NCBI GenBank assembly: GCA_965153455.1
Contig: OZ234493.1
Location: 4,526,001-4,590,000, forward strand
Origin: Sphagnum compactum
Lineage: Eukaryota; Bryophyta; Sphagnopsida; Sphagnales
Direction of reading: 5' to 3'
Length of the DNA stretch: 64,000 bases
How positions within the stretch are numbered: the stretch's first letter is position 1; each line of letters opens with the position of its first letter. Of this stretch, positions 48,266-61,666 are shown piece by piece. The notes under the pieces were generated by a model, which was not told the origin of the DNA, did not search any database, and saw nothing but the letters and a program-made list of their open reading frames with translations. The position numbers and the translations under genes are program-made.

Positions 48266-51043
48266 GGAAACCACAAAAAAAAATGTACCCATTAGCATTC
48301 ACTGATGAGCTGTTCAACATTGTAGTAGATCATGAGGCTTATTTGCTTTTGGAAGGGTACTATGAGTATCATAAAATATCCATGGCTCCATACTATGAAT
48401 TCCTAATATTACAAAGTTGTAATAGAAACCATGCAGAAATTGTAAAATAATATGTCCGTACAAAATTTAGGGGCTTCAAAGTGTAAAAATATATATGATT
48501 GTTATATAAATGATGTGTCTTTTTTACTTATGATTTTTGTTGTGAATTACATACAATTTATATTTTAACTAAATTTGTGTAATTATAATGATGTAATTTT
48601 GCATAAAACTATGTGATTTTTGTGTATTAAACATGAACATTCATGTATGTCATTCAAAAATAATGTCTCATCCATTTGAATATTTAAGATATTGAATACT
48701 TACAAATATCATTCATACTAACCATAACATGGAATTCATGTGATTTTTGTACAAACCTATGAAAACCAAATTTGTAAGAACTATGAAACATGGTAAGTTT
48801 GTGATGCAAATCCTAAGTATGAAACTTTTTTTGTAATTTGTTGGTGAACATTTGTATGCCAAGTAATGCCCTTTGGCATGAAGAATGGACTTCCAACATA
48901 CCAATTGGTAGGCAACAAAACATTCATGATAACCTTTTTAGATGAACTTATAGTGTACAATGACCTAATGAAATTCCCTTGTTTAAACTGAAAATATGCT
49001 TCCAAAAGTGTAGGGTGTATGCCAATGGTATTAACTTGAATATTGATAAATGTGATTTCATTGTCTTTTTGGGAATAATTTTGGGATTTGTAATTTTCAA
49101 GGAAAGGAAAACCACTTGATCCTAAAAAGACGTATGTAAACATAAACATGCCAATTTTGATAAACCCACAACAAATACAAATGTTTAACAATATGGCATA
49201 GGTCGACAAATGTTTCATCAATAATTTCGGGTTCATAATGGCATTTATAAACCAAATTGATGAAGAAGATATAATCATTCATATGTATTTTAAAATGGTA
49301 ACATGCATGGGATATGATCAAAAAACGGTACATTGAAGGGTTGATATTGATTTCACCCAAGTAACAAATAACACAAATATGCTTATTTACTGGCAATAAT
49401 GCCAATGATGGCATATAATTTAATAGGCAAAAATTACCAATTTGTATTCTATGCATCTCAGTTGTTAAATAAAATAAAATAAAATAATACCACCACATAA
49501 GGAGAAACTATAGCAATGGTTTTTGTTTTACACAAATTTGGACATTGCATGTTAGGTAATAAATATATTTTTTATGTAGACCACATGCCATTAATTTACC
49601 TAATGAACAAGACATAGGTGTTTAGGTGGATAACAAGATGGTTGTTGCCATTTTTGGAGTATGAATTTATTATAATCTACAAACTAAGAAGGACCCATGT
49701 AATGGTTTGATTGATGCATTGTCAAGGCTACTTGATACATAAAAATTAGTAGGTGTTCGAAACCAAACAATAAATGTTTACATTATTTATAATACAACCT
49801 ATATGGATCAAGGAAGTACAAGATTACTTACAATAAGACAATTTTCAAATAACTTCATGATAACACAAAAATATAGGGCCTTTCACCATTCAAAATAGAA
49901 TATTTTTCAAACAAGGATAACCAATAGGTTACAAAGATGTTTTATAGTAGAAGAGATACTTGTAGTACTCAATGAATTACGCGAGGGGATAATAAGTGGT
50001 CATTTGATACAAAAATTACAACAAAGAAGATCTTTTATTTAAGATATCACTAGGCTATATTGCTAAAAAATGTAATGGAATATCGCAAGGGGTGCAACAT
50101 GTGTTAAAAAGTAGGTGAATTGAAGACCATGAGTTTGGGAAAGTTGATGACAACATTACCAAAGAAGTTGTTTATGAAATGGGGGTTGGACTTTATGGGA
50201 TCCATCAAATTAGCTAATAGGTTTTTAGGTAATAAATACATATTAATGGCAATTGACAATACCATTAAGTGGGTGGAAACATGTGTGCATTTCAAACCAA
50301 AATTGCACTAGTACAATGAGGTTCATTTACAAGTGTATTTTAATTAGGTGTGGTTGTTTGTTAACATCAATTATAGATCATGGTGTGTAGTTCATTAATG
50401 ATGTTATCAAACACCTAATTAAACACTTCCCATTGAAGCATGTGAGTTCAACAATTTACTACCCATAGTGGAATGGACTTGCAAAGTAAACTAACAAGAT
50501 TATCAAAATGCTATTAATGAGTCTTGTGAGTGAAAATCATACAAATTGGGATGAACACATGTCAATAGTATTGTTTTTATACAAGATTACATACAAGGTT
50601 ATAATAGGGTATACACCATATCAATTGGCATTGGCATCAACAATATATGTTATGCCATTTTTCAATGGAAGACCATGGGATGCAAACCCAGTATGGGTAG
50701 TGACAAATCAACTACATAAATTCAAGAATATCATTTAAATGCATAAGAAAATGTCATTGGAGCTTAGTGGAACATGTACTTGTGGTTGTAACAATGTCAT
50801 TTAAAAATAAAATCCAATTTGGCAATTATGTGTTTTGGTTCCAAAAAGAATTTTTTTGGGGTAAGTTCAAGAAAATGTGGTATGGGTTGTGTATAATACA
50901 ATATATCTTGCCAAATAATATTGTATTATTGGTCACTTTTGGTAAGCTTGAATTCAATTATGAGTTGGCTAATGTTAATAAACTCAAACCATGCAAGTAT
51001 GTTGATAAGGTAGTTTCAAAATTGCTAGTCAAACATGTTAGTT
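48266..51043 (+). pseudogene. Ty3/gypsy pol remnant: RT, RNase H, integrase
   Basis: Read on the plus strand through many stops and frameshifts. RT begins near 48280 (YPLAFTDELFNIVVDHEAYL, then GYYEYHKISMAP) and continues at 48860 (MPFGMKNGLPTYQL, TFLDELIVYND), 49080-49250 (DPKKTYVNINMP, NPQQIQMFNNMA, CFINNFGFIMA). RNase H follows at 49500-49700 (ETIAMVFVLHKFGHCMLGNK, YIFYVDHMPLIYL, RWLLPFLEYEF). The integrase core follows at 50130-50310 ([30 protein letters not shown]) and 50500-50740 (NWDEHMSIVLFLYK, GYTPYQLALA). The integrase end at 50830-51000 (CIIQYILPNNIVLLVT, NVNKLKPC) closes the series. The domain order RT-RH-IN is that of Ty3/gypsy. LTRs were not found. The element is dead. Confidence 0.85.
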
Positions 51044-52880
51044 AAGAATGTGTGTACATAATAGCAATCCAAACATGAAGCTTGTAATTACATCAATATA
51101 TTGGGATATGACTATATATATAAAATCACCTACAAAAGAATAGGTAGATGACATGTCACAAGCTATAATAACAACTAGTGAAGGAATGACAAAAACATGT
51201 GGAAAAAATGTAGTTGATGTGTTACGAATTGATATGTTGACAAGTAGTGATAAGGTAAATGAAGTTGAGTTGTCAAAGCATGTGGACACTAATGCAACTA
51301 TTAGTTAGTCATCAATAATTCATGTGCATGTAATTAGGGTGATGCCAAAAAAATGCAACAAAAAAAAATGTCATTTTGAATGGCAAACCTTATAAATGTA
51401 CCCAATTTTACAACAAAAGAAAATAGTAGTAATAATTATCTTGAAAAATAGTTAGCATCCATTTTGCCTATCATTTTTTTTAATGGTTTACATATTAGGT
51501 CTAGATGTGATGAATGAAAATTAATTTCTTGATTGTGTAAAATTGCATGAGAAGTGACAAAGTAGAAAAAGAAAGTGACAAAGGAGAAGGAAAAGGAAGA
51601 GGGAGAACATGCTCCAAAATACTTGTACATTGAACCATTTTAGGTACATTCTTTAGGACATTCACCTCCAACACCGTTAAAATTTTATTCACTAAAAGAA
51701 AAGGATGGGATTGATTTAAATGATGTGTTTAGGAGGTAGTGAGATATAACAAACAAGAACAAACAAGACGCAAAAGAAATTTTGCAAGAGTTGTGTCGAT
51801 GACCAAGAAGATGTCGAAGATAACAACTATAGACTATGATTCTTTGAGATTTTGAAAAAGAAGAGCAAGTAACATGGGAGGAATTTGTAATGCAAGGTAG
51901 TTTAAGGAAGGAAAAACATCATGGGGAGCAAAGTTAGGAATATCATGTGAAAGCCACATGAGTTTCATAAAAGTCCAAGACAATACGTATTTTAATAAAA
52001 CCTATAACCTTTTGTGTTAGACCTTTAAAAAAATCATGTAAAAAATGGTGAAGAATGTGCTGCCAAAAGAAAAGATTGCTATTGGTTTACATCATCACCA
52101 CAAAAATTATACTATGGAGTTAGAGTAGATACAAATGTGGATTGGTCTAGGAAATAAAAAAATAAATTATGCAAATTGTGTAGGGTTGATAAGGTTGCTT
52201 GAAGTTGAATGAAAACACCTAGAAATGAATTGTTGGTACAATATTTGTATACTTGGAAAGCCCATACAAATGATTAGATCTTTTGCATGACTAAGCAAGA
52301 AGGTTGTATGCATTTATATAAACATAATTATAACTAAGTTTAGATGAAGGAGACTAAAAGTAGTCTATTTATTTTAAGGAGAAAGCCAAACAAACATTGG
52401 GTCAAATTGCAAGAACAAGAACACATGTATGTAAGGAACAATGGAGTGTTTCGAAAATAATGTATCCATGCAATGTTAGGATTGTTATTCTTTTGCAGAT
52501 TATTTATTAAAAGGAAAGGGTTAGTTATTGTAACAATAGGAATACAATTATTTTCATGATAACAAGTTAGGGAGAGGTAGTAGATTTGGGCCACTATCAT
52601 GTTCAATCACATGAAGAAAGAACTCCAAAGTCAAGGAAAAACTAATGGGAGCAAAAGTTGAAAATTAAAATGTATCTAATGTTTCTAAAACATGAGGTGC
52701 AACATTCACATATGATGAAAAGAAAGAGTTATCACTTTTGACATGTGAAAATAAACATTTTAAGTTTTTCATCGAGGAGATATGGATGGGACTTATACAA
52801 AAGTCCCAAAGGAAGAAGAATTAATTGTATGATAGCCTACCAACCATTAGACTAAAGCGAAATGATTGGTTTTCATATAT
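51044..52880 (+). other. Coding-like remnant after the gypsy integrase
   Basis: As at 11.3-15.9 kb, the DNA following the integrase end is purine-rich on the plus strand and shows broken coding-like frames (for example 51150-51300, and 52080-52240 with Lys/Glu-rich words). I recognise no domain. The same position relative to integrase in both places suggests that this gypsy lineage carried extra sequence downstream of pol. Confidence 0.4.
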
Positions 52881-54597
52881 GTGATAGGTGTTGGTATACC
52901 ATCATCTCGGGTGTCAATTTCATGAGATATCATTACCACACCCTCTATTAATATTAATATTTGAATTAAAACAAAACAAAATAAAATAAAATAATGAATG
53001 TCATTGTCCATTTTTAATTGATTAATTCTTATTGAATTTGTTTGTCCATATCAATCTATTGCTTATTGTTAGAAAATGCGGTGAATTATTAAATTTATAA
53101 TCTAATGAATTAATGATAATTTTGACTAAATAATTAGTGAAACTCTTAGTGACCTAAACACACATCCTTATTTGTGCTGCCAATTATGACGTGTGTAATT
53201 TTACAAAAACATCAATGTATTTAAAGGGAGAATCACATTAGACTCCCTAGTTTAGAGTGATGATAACCTAATTGGTGCCATTACCAATGTCAAAAGCCTT
53301 TGACTTGAAACTACACAACTTTAATATTTTTGTTGGAAGGAATGAGGAATATATGAACATTTGGATCCTAACAAAGATTTTTAGACTACCTTACCCTAAG
53401 GTCAGTTTTGTCATTGTATAATTCTCAAAAGAGTGAAATGAATTTTTGTGAAAATATGAAGTTGACATGTTAAAAATCATCATAATTATCATAGGCTACA
53501 CTCTGAATAATTTCACTACCCATATCACAATATTATAGTAGATGATGGAAAATTATATAATTTTTAAATTAAAAAAAACAAATTCATTTTTTGAAAATTA
53601 ATAATTATTTGTTTTCTCAATGTGGAAACTGACCCTCCCTCTGGTTATGTTGATATGATCATTTTTCATGTGGATATATGGTAATGGTTCTGGCACCAAA
53701 ATAACGAATAATTTCTCCACAAGTGCATTGCATATATGTAAAAGTGGCCTCCAATCTCCACATCACAACAACTAGATATGCATATGTAATTTACACATCC
53801 TAGTCACAAGTGACCTTTGAACTCCATCCATCCATCCCACAACTAGTTATGGAACTAGTTGCCACACATTTAAGGTGCGTTCACACTTGGTGATAGGGAC
53901 TATAGTGTTGAGTCTCCTAACACCATGCTAGCCATTTAGGACTTAAACTTAGTGTTCATGAAATTTTTATGTTAAGCTAACTTTCACAGATACATTAAGC
54001 TATCGCTCAAGTTTAACATGGGGTGCCACCTAGGATGCCACTTAGATTTTCATTTAACACTGACTTAACATCAAGTGTGAATGCCATCATTAGTGCCATC
54101 TTGGCTTAAAAAAGATAACTAAAGAAAAATTTCAAAACCATCAAATCTAGCAACTCCATTGGCCTAAAAAAATAAATCTTCGTGCTTACACACGACCTTA
54201 TTAATGCTTTTGAACATTGAGAAAGTAATCCTTTCCTAGCATTCTCATTGGTTGTCTAAAATTCTCACAAATCTACCAAACCTTATTTACACATTTAATT
54301 GTTAGTTTCATTCAAGATAATTAAAAAGATGAGGGGTGTGTCAAAATTCTAGCCTTGCCATTTACATTTTAAAATATCTTAAGGCAAAAGAAGAATTATG
54401 AAAATTCAAATGTTTCACCATGCAAAAATATAATATTCAAAAAAAATACTCTAAGAGAAACCAAAATCCTTCAAGATATATTATAACTCTATAACAAATC
54501 TCAAATTTCAACACAAGCCAAAATTATCATCTTTCAAAAATGTGTTTTTTTTGAAACTTTTTTTTCCCAATGCCATAGGCACAAATAATGAAAATGA

Positions 54598-54647
<50 letters not shown>

Positions 54648-55189
54648 GCATCATTTCTTTTCAACTGAATCTGAATTCAATTCAATGGAATTTAAATTAA
54701 ATTAAATGAAATTAGAATTTCAAATGTAACAAATTTGAATTTCGTACAATGTTTTTTTTGTGAATTCAATTAAATTGAATTGAAATTTGAATTCATTTAA
54801 AGTTGCATGAAATGTCATTCAATATTTTTTCATTTGAATAAAATTTAATTTTATTCTCAATTTTGTTTTCATCATTTCATTGTCACTAGTAAATAGTGTG
54901 TAGAGCCCACATGCAGTACAATGAATCCAAGTCCTTGGTGGTCTTCTTGATCTTGATGTTAAAATATTGTCTACTAGAGCTCAAGGTGCATAGGCACATA
55001 CATGCATATGATTGAACTAGGTTACTTAACATTTGTACCTCAAATAAACTGCATGGAAATTTTAAATGTCCAAAATCCAATTTTTTTAAATTAATATATT
55101 AATATATTTATTTATTATTTTCAAGAAAATATTATTTTTCTGGATTTTGGACATATAAAAAAAAAAGAAAAAAGATTTTAATGTGTTGA
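52881..55189. other. AT-rich intergenic DNA with an AT microsatellite
   Basis: (AT)n fills about 54602-54640. 54665-54830 is a self-complementary stretch of GAATTCAATT / AATTTGAATT words. A (AAAAT)n-like run is at about 52970-52993. No gene is seen. Confidence 0.4.
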
Positions 55190-55470
55190 ACCTGACCCTA
55201 GCCTACAGTAATCACATATTATTCTACCTATTTGACCACCATAGGACCTAACCTTTACATGCATCAACTTAACCTAGTAGTCACCTATTATCCAACCCAT
55301 TTAACCACCATAGGACCTAACCTTTACATGCAACTTAACCTTAGTTAGAGTCACCCATTATCCTATCTATCTACCTACTCCTCTCCCTTTACATGCATCT
55401 AATTAATTAACAAGTAGCCACTTATTCTCCCTACCTATCTACTCTCAGGACCTATCCTTCACAAGATAGG
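55190..55470 (+). repeat. Degenerate tandem repeat, about 70 bp, 3-4 copies
   Basis: The segment ACCATAGGACCTAACCTTTAC then ATGCA recurs with CCTTTACATGCA near 55252, 55321 and 55386. Each is followed by an AACCTAGTAG-CACC-ATTATCC word. The last copies are more diverged. Confidence 0.65.
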
Positions 55471-56800
55471 TTATCAAGGTGAAACCCTATGTCAACACTC
55501 AATTAGGGTTCATCCAATTAGGGTTTCATCCAGAACTTGAGTCATAACACAATAATAGACCCAATTAATAAGCTACTACATAGTAGTATCTCAAAGTCAG
55601 GCCTAATAGCAAAAAGACATCCATGAAGTTCACTCATTCATCAATAGGTTTGAACTTGAGATTTTCTTAATGTAGGTAAAATTCATGTCTAGTTTAAAAG
55701 TTAGGGTTTAGGGTTCAAGTCTTCTTTGGATCGAAGGAACGTTCCACATTTTGTTAGAACCGCCATTGAAGCCTAATTTAATTGAGCAATCAAAATTCCT
55801 TTCAAAATTGAATTAGAACTTGAATCTAAAGTGCTACCTCATTTTAAATAAGTTTAAATTCTTTAAGTAGAGAAGTTACAAAGAATTAGTTTTAAGAGCG
55901 GACTAAAGGTTTCATCAAAAACCCAAAGGAAACAAAAAAAAAAACCTTAAATAAAAGGTTCCTTTTGAAATCAAGAACATGACAACACTAATTTTATTTA
56001 GTTATTTATTAATTTAAACCCATGATGTTTGTGACATCAAATAGGGACCATGTCACTAAATTCATCACCCTTCTTCAAAAGTTTGTTGGCCACCAACAAC
56101 ACTTTTAATATGGCAAAATTATTAGAGAGTACCTTTAATTATTAGAGAGTACTTTTAATATGGCAAAATTATTAGAGACTTGGTGGTTTAGAAGAAAGAA
56201 GGCCACAACATAAATATGGGGTTTCTCATTTATCTCTTTAAAAGACCCCCCCCAAAAAAACATTAAAAAAATTGAAAATAAAAGCCTTTCATGAATCAAT
56301 GCACATTACAAGGACTTGAGTGTGGGTGGGTAATATTAAATTAGCACCAAAAAAAAGAAAAAAAAGCAGAAACAACAACAACAATGTTTTCATCCTTGTT
56401 GTTTTCATCCATCGACTAAGAAACATCAGCATATAAGAAGGGAATAAGGAAAAAAAAGAAAAGCACATTCATCAATGAAGGACCATGTTCCCCTTTTTTT
56501 TTTTTCCTCTTTTTTTTATTCTATTTTTTGTTACCAAAAAGTTGGGCAAAATTTTCCAAAAAATACCAAAATTAGTCGAACTTACATAGAAATTTGTTTT
56601 TTCCAAAAATATCAAAATTTTTTTTTGCTGAAAATCAAATACTAGAACGGACTTTGAGTGTGTGGGAAAATAAGGAAAAAATAAAAATCTCTCATTAATT
56701 AATAGAGAATCATAATTAAAAAGATACATACATACATACTAAATTAATTAAAAAGATACATACATACATACATACATACATAATAAATAAAAAAGTTTTC
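55471..56800. other. Intergenic upstream of the J-protein gene
   Basis: Contains telo-box-like AATTAGGGTTTCATCC words at about 55500-55530, a 25-bp duplication around 56107-56176 (TTTTAATATGGCAAAATTATT) and a (CATA)n microsatellite at 56725-56781. No gene is recognised. Confidence 0.4.
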
Positions 56801-56859
56801 ATGGATGAAGAAGGGACTTGATTGTGCAGGCAAATTTTCAGTTGCTAAAAGCGATGTCA

Positions 56860-57143
56860 CATCCACGAGAGCAGTATTTGATTCAGTTAATGCGCGTGGA
56901 GGGAACAAGACACAGTCTAACACAGACAGACGACGGTTGTTGTCGTCGTCGTCGTCGTCGTCGTCGTCGTCTTCTTCCGTTTGTTTGTTTGTTTTGCTGT
57001 TTGTGGTTGTCGTGCTGCTGCTGCGCGTTCTCCCTTCAGCTGCCGCTTTTCAATACATTGTTGCTCCAATACATTGTTGCTCCTATTGTGCCTAAGTAGA
57101 TACGGTGTGCGCGATGGATGCCGGACTAGCCAATGTGTTGCAG
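56860..57143 (+). promoter_or_regulatory. Promoter and probable non-coding first exon of the J-protein gene
   Basis: CpG content rises sharply here, with a (GTC)n run at about 56943-56971 and several GCGCG words. CAG/GTAATAAG at 57143/57144 is a good donor. A matching acceptor, TTTATCTTTGCAG, ends at 59181. Splicing these would give a leader intron of about 2.04 kb. An ATG at 57114 would then open a 17-codon upstream frame ending at a TGA near 59205. The transcription start is not determined. Confidence 0.4.
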
Positions 57144-59181
57144 GTAATAAGATTTTAGAAAAAAAAAGGCGAAAAAAAAATAGAGCCTAGAGAGTGAACG
57201 TGCCAGTAGAACGGGTGCATGCAGCTCGACTTTCGTTTTGTTCTCTCTCTCTCTCTCTCTCCGTTTCGAGTTGATTGACTTTTTTTTCATGTCGTCAGGT
57301 TCTGGTTTTGTTTGCCTTCCAGACAGTTTGATTCGTTATGGCAAGGATTTTGTTGCTGGTTTACTAGGTTTGTTAGACATGGAAAAAGATTTCGACCTGA
57401 CCGATGCAAATCAGTGTCAAAAGGAATGAATCCATTCTTGTAGGGAGTATATACGTCTCTGTAGTTGCCGCTAGTGAAACTGTTGGAAGCCATTCTCCGC
57501 GGCATCTTTGGTCCTGGAAGGCTTTTTCTTATCAAACCCTAATTAGGGTTGCGAAAAATGCGGAGGGGGCTGGATGTTGCGGTTTTTGTGAGGGAACTAG
57601 TGTTCTGTCCTAGTGCTTATTTCGTGACAGAGGATGCATGATGTATTCGGTGATGGATATTGGGAGAGATGTATTACAGAGTCTCTGAGCCTGTTGCTCA
57701 GATTCATGTGTCTAGTTTCCCCACTGCAGCATTTCATATGGGATTTGCATCTAGACTGATGATGCACCTGAACTTGCAAAACATCTAACCCTAAAGCTTG
57801 TTTTTTGCGTTTGCCCCAGGCAATTGTCCTGAATGCTGATGGTATGAACTTTACAGCTATAGTGGCATGCATCTATATGTCCATGGTTTTCAAAATAAGG
57901 ATGATGTAAGGTCTCTATAGATTCTCTCTGTAGCTTCGAGGTAGCAAAGCTACAGATTTAATCTTCTCGCTTAGATTTCTTTCATTAGATAATTTGTTCC
58001 TCATGTTTTGGTCAGCCAGTCTCTTCTAAGAAGTCAATTGGTATCTGAATGGGTGCTGATTGTGCAGTCTTTTTAGCCAACTTCTGTATTTTCTTCACTT
58101 GATTGTCTTATTGCATCTAAGTTCTTGTTGAGTTTCTCTTTCGAATTTATCCTCAATAAGAATTGTTTCAAAGAAAATCTGTGAGTTCATGGTATCCCTC
58201 CTTTGTCCGACTTCATTGATTAGACAAAGACTCTATCAGTGGTGGCACATAGGATAAAATATTTTTTGAGCCTAATTGTACTTCTGATGGCTTGTCTTGC
58301 AACTTCTTGGATTAGCAAAATCTGTGAAATGTTGTTATTATCTACAATTTTGACAAGCATTCTCAGCCAGAGTGTGCAGCTATTAACATGACGTATATGG
58401 TTCACATGGGTTCCAATATTTCAGATTCTGCCATATTTGAACTACTCAATGGCTCATTCTATAGGTTCTTGAGGCTTTGTAGCTCAAATTGCAAGCTTAA
58501 TTAATCTTCTGAGTAGAAAAGGTTACTCTTCAAAGTTACTATTATATCAAACTGGGGGGTTTGCTTAACACAGGCTTCAGTAAGATTATTTCAAAAGCCC
58601 ATGTTATCCTTAAAAGATTGTGCTCTAAATTTTTGTCTTGTGTGTGTGTGTGTGTGTGTGTCTCTCTCTCTCTCTCCTCTTCCTCTTTCAGTGTTGGGTT
58701 TTGTCTTTGTCTTTGTCTTTTTGTGTTCCTCTTTCTTCTTGGTCTCTTTTGTCTTCTCCAACTCTTTCACTTTTGTTGAGCTAGGGGGCATTATGGCTGA
58801 GTCTTCCCATTACTGTCAGTCTTGTCACAGAAACTCAGTATGTTGGTTAATGTATGACCATGACCTCCATTGGCTGCCTGAAGCTAACAAAGTGAATGGA
58901 AAATTGTTATGGTAGCTGCTCCCTACCATAAATGTTGAGTCTCTGAGCATGTGCATGACTGTTTCTGTTGTCAAACTCCTCCTTGGTTCCTTTTTGTTTT
59001 ATTCTCTGTTTCTTAGTTTTGGTTTTTGTCTTTTCCCTGTTTACTGATATGTTCTGCAATTTGAAATCTCTATGACCTTGCTATTCGCTCATGTCTCAAT
59101 TCAGTCATGTGTATGTATGGAGATAGTACTTAAAAAGATTCTGGTATTTAGTACTTACAAAGATATGTTTTATCTTTGCAG
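57144..59181 (+). other. Probable leader intron of the J-protein gene
   Basis: T-rich, mixed composition, no recognised coding exon. It contains a (CT)n run at 57241-57261, a palindromic telo-box AACCCTAATTAGGGTT at 57535-57550 and a (GT)n-(CT)n microsatellite at 58638-58676. Telo-boxes are common in leaders and first introns of highly expressed plant genes. Confidence 0.4.
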
Positions 59182-59333
59182 GAGCTTGCTGAGTTTCTTA
59201 TGTGACATCTTACAAGATGCAACTTGCAAAATGTGGGTAGTGACCTTGGTTATGGTGGGCGGCAGCATGTGTCGTAGGCCAACAACACTGGGTCTCTGAC
59301 ATTGTATGGGCAAAATTGCATAAATACAACGGA

Positions 59334-60653
59334 ATGGGTGTAGATTATTACAATGTTTTGAAACTTGGTAAGGGTGCATCTGAAGATGATCTTAAGAAGG
59401 CTTACCGGAAGTTGGCGATGAAATGGCACCCTGATAAGAATCCCACCAACAAGAAAGCAGCAGAGGCTAAATTCAAAGAGGTTGCAGAGGCATATGAAGT
59501 AAGCAGTTGTCTATTCTTCTTTTTGTGGTTTTTTCTCTTTGCAGTGGGTGAAGTTTGTTATGCTATTGACCTTCCAATCGTGGAGGAAACTTTGAAACAG
59601 TCAAATGATATGTGTTGCTAGGTGTTGAGTGATCCCCAAAAGCGAAGTGTGTATGACAAGTATGGAGAGGAGGGATTAAAGGGAAATATTCCAGCTCCCA
59701 ATTCCAATGGAGGAACACAAGGCTTCACCAACAGTGGGTCTGCAACAAACTCCACCAGATTCAACCCTCGAAATGCAGAAGATGTCTTTGCTGAATTCTT
59801 TGGTGCCTCCAGCCCTTTTCCAGGGATGGGTGGAATGGGTAGTATTAATGGCAGGAGCCGAAACAGTCCATTTGGCGATGGCATGTATGGGGGTTTTTCA
59901 GATACTCAGAATTCTTTCCATTCATTTGGTGGACAGCAGAAACCTGATGGACATCGGAAAGCTGCCCCTGTTGAGAACAAGCTTCAGTGCACTCTTGAGG
60001 AGCTTTACAAGGGCTCCACAAGAAAAATGAAAATTTCTAGAAATGTCACTGATAACAGCGGGTAACTGAAGCCTTCTTCCAGACTCAATCAAACATTTGG
60101 TTATTTTTACAATTTATTTTCAAGCCCCTTGTAAAAATTAAGAGTTGAAGAAAGTGGATGAAAAAGTAACTTCTGTGTTACTTGATGGATCTTTGGTTTC
60201 TGGGGGGTGCTGTGCAGGAAGACAATGGTGCTGAATGAGATACTCACAATTGATGTGAAACCTGGGTGGAAGAAAGGAACAAAAATTACCTTCCCACAGA
60301 AGGGTAATGAGCAGCCAGGCATGGTGGCAGCAGATCTAGTCTTTGTCATAGATGAGCAACCACACAGTAAATTTAAACGAGATGGGAATGACCTTGTTGT
60401 GGTCCAGAAACTTACTCTTGCTGATGCACTTACAGGCTGTACAATCTCCCTAACCACTCTTGATGGAAGGTCATTAAGTGTTCCTATTGCAGACATCATC
60501 CAGCCTGGGTACGAAAAAGTCCTGCCTAAGGAGGGTATGCCAATTGCCAAAGAGCCTGGGAAAAGAGGCAACCTCCGAATCAAGTTTGACATCAAGTTCC
60601 CAACACGCTTAAGTAATGAGCAAAAATCTGGCATAAGGAAACTTCTAGCTTAA
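59334..60653 (+). CDS. DNAJB: Class II J-domain co-chaperone (DNAJB1/Sis1-type), three exons
   Basis: Exons are 59334-59498 (residues 1-55), 59622-60061 and 60218-60653, with junctions in phase 0 (GAA/GTAAGC, GCTAG/GTG) and phase 2 (CGG/GTAACT, TGTGCAG/GAAG). The product is 346 aa. The J domain (about 4-70) starts MGVDYYNVL and has the HPD motif at 32-34, which stimulates Hsp70 ATPase activity. A Gly/Phe-rich region follows (about 75-165: [25 protein letters not shown]). Two C-terminal substrate-binding domains come next ([71 protein letters not shown]). There is no Cys-rich zinc finger, so it is type II, probably cytosolic or nuclear. The start ATG at 59334 gives the family's usual N-terminus; a TTG 18 bases upstream in frame is not needed. 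Confidence 0.95.
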
Positions 60654-61660
60654 ATCCACCAAGGTTGGATTGCAGTTGTGGAAACAGACATTTGAAGTTT
60701 TTCAATTCCTGAATCGTGATACCCTCAGTACTATGGCAGTTGATCTGTCTGAGTAATGCTGACAGGTTGAAAGGGGTCAAGAATTAGATCTCATAGCAGT
60801 GGCTCATGGTAGAAATGCCACAGGTTTGGAGGGATTTGAGATGCACATCAGGATATGAGGTACCCAGTCAACCTCTATGCAGGTAACCATGCCATATTTC
60901 ATTGATCTCAGCAAATCTGGAAATGCCATGTGGTACATCTTATTGATTAGAGTTACCTGACAGGCCTATTTGAAGGGTGAGTGATTATAGTGCTAACAAT
61001 AGTATAGAGCATTAAGATCTACTCTAATGTTGTGTGCTTAGGGCACAGGTTCAATCTACAGCAGGCAGTCAAGAGGATTCTTTGTGTTTTAGGCTCAAAG
61101 CCTCAGGTGTTTGTTCATCTTGAGGCTTCGGAGATATGTTGTTCTGTACCTTTGAACTGGCAATGTCCAGTGTATAAAAGCTGCTTATTTGTTTTGGCGA
61201 GGTTAATGCAGGGCATCTGTTGTACAGGAATTGGCAAAAGCTATGGAATCTCATGCCACTAAAAGCAATTTTATAAAACTGTGTACTATTGTAGTGCAAT
61301 ATCATTCCCGGGCACTGATGCCCATGGGTGGTAGGTCCACAGCCTGTGTGTGGTTGATGTTACTCAAGTCTTGTTCATTTGCTGGATTGCCAATTGTGCA
61401 CTTGCTAACTGAAGGTGTTGATCTGCTGTTGGTCAAAGCAGAATTGATCTACTGTCATTCAGCAGTCTTTCATTCATTCTGATCATATCACCTTCACTGT
61501 GTTGTTCTGGAGTTTCTTCTGTAACCTCATAGATATGTAACTCAATAGTCTCTTTGATGTGTCTAGTGGCTAAAATGAGTTTACTGCATCCAAGTAGTCA
61601 ACAGCAGTGTGCTTCAAGAACTGGTGTGATACAGAATTGTGGCAATTTTAGCAAGGACGT
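60654..61660 (+). other. 3' UTR and downstream flank of the J-protein gene
   Basis: Gene-like composition without a recognisable open frame. The polyadenylation site is not identified. Confidence 0.4.
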
Positions 61661-61666
61661 GTGATT

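Noticed and set aside
57404-57613. Open frame in the J-protein leader intron as an extra exon
   Set aside because: No domain, no supporting splice sites in frame, and the family's N-terminus is already complete at 59334.
59316-59333. TTG at 59316 as J-protein start
   Set aside because: The ATG at 59334 gives the conserved MGVDYY N-terminus of the family.
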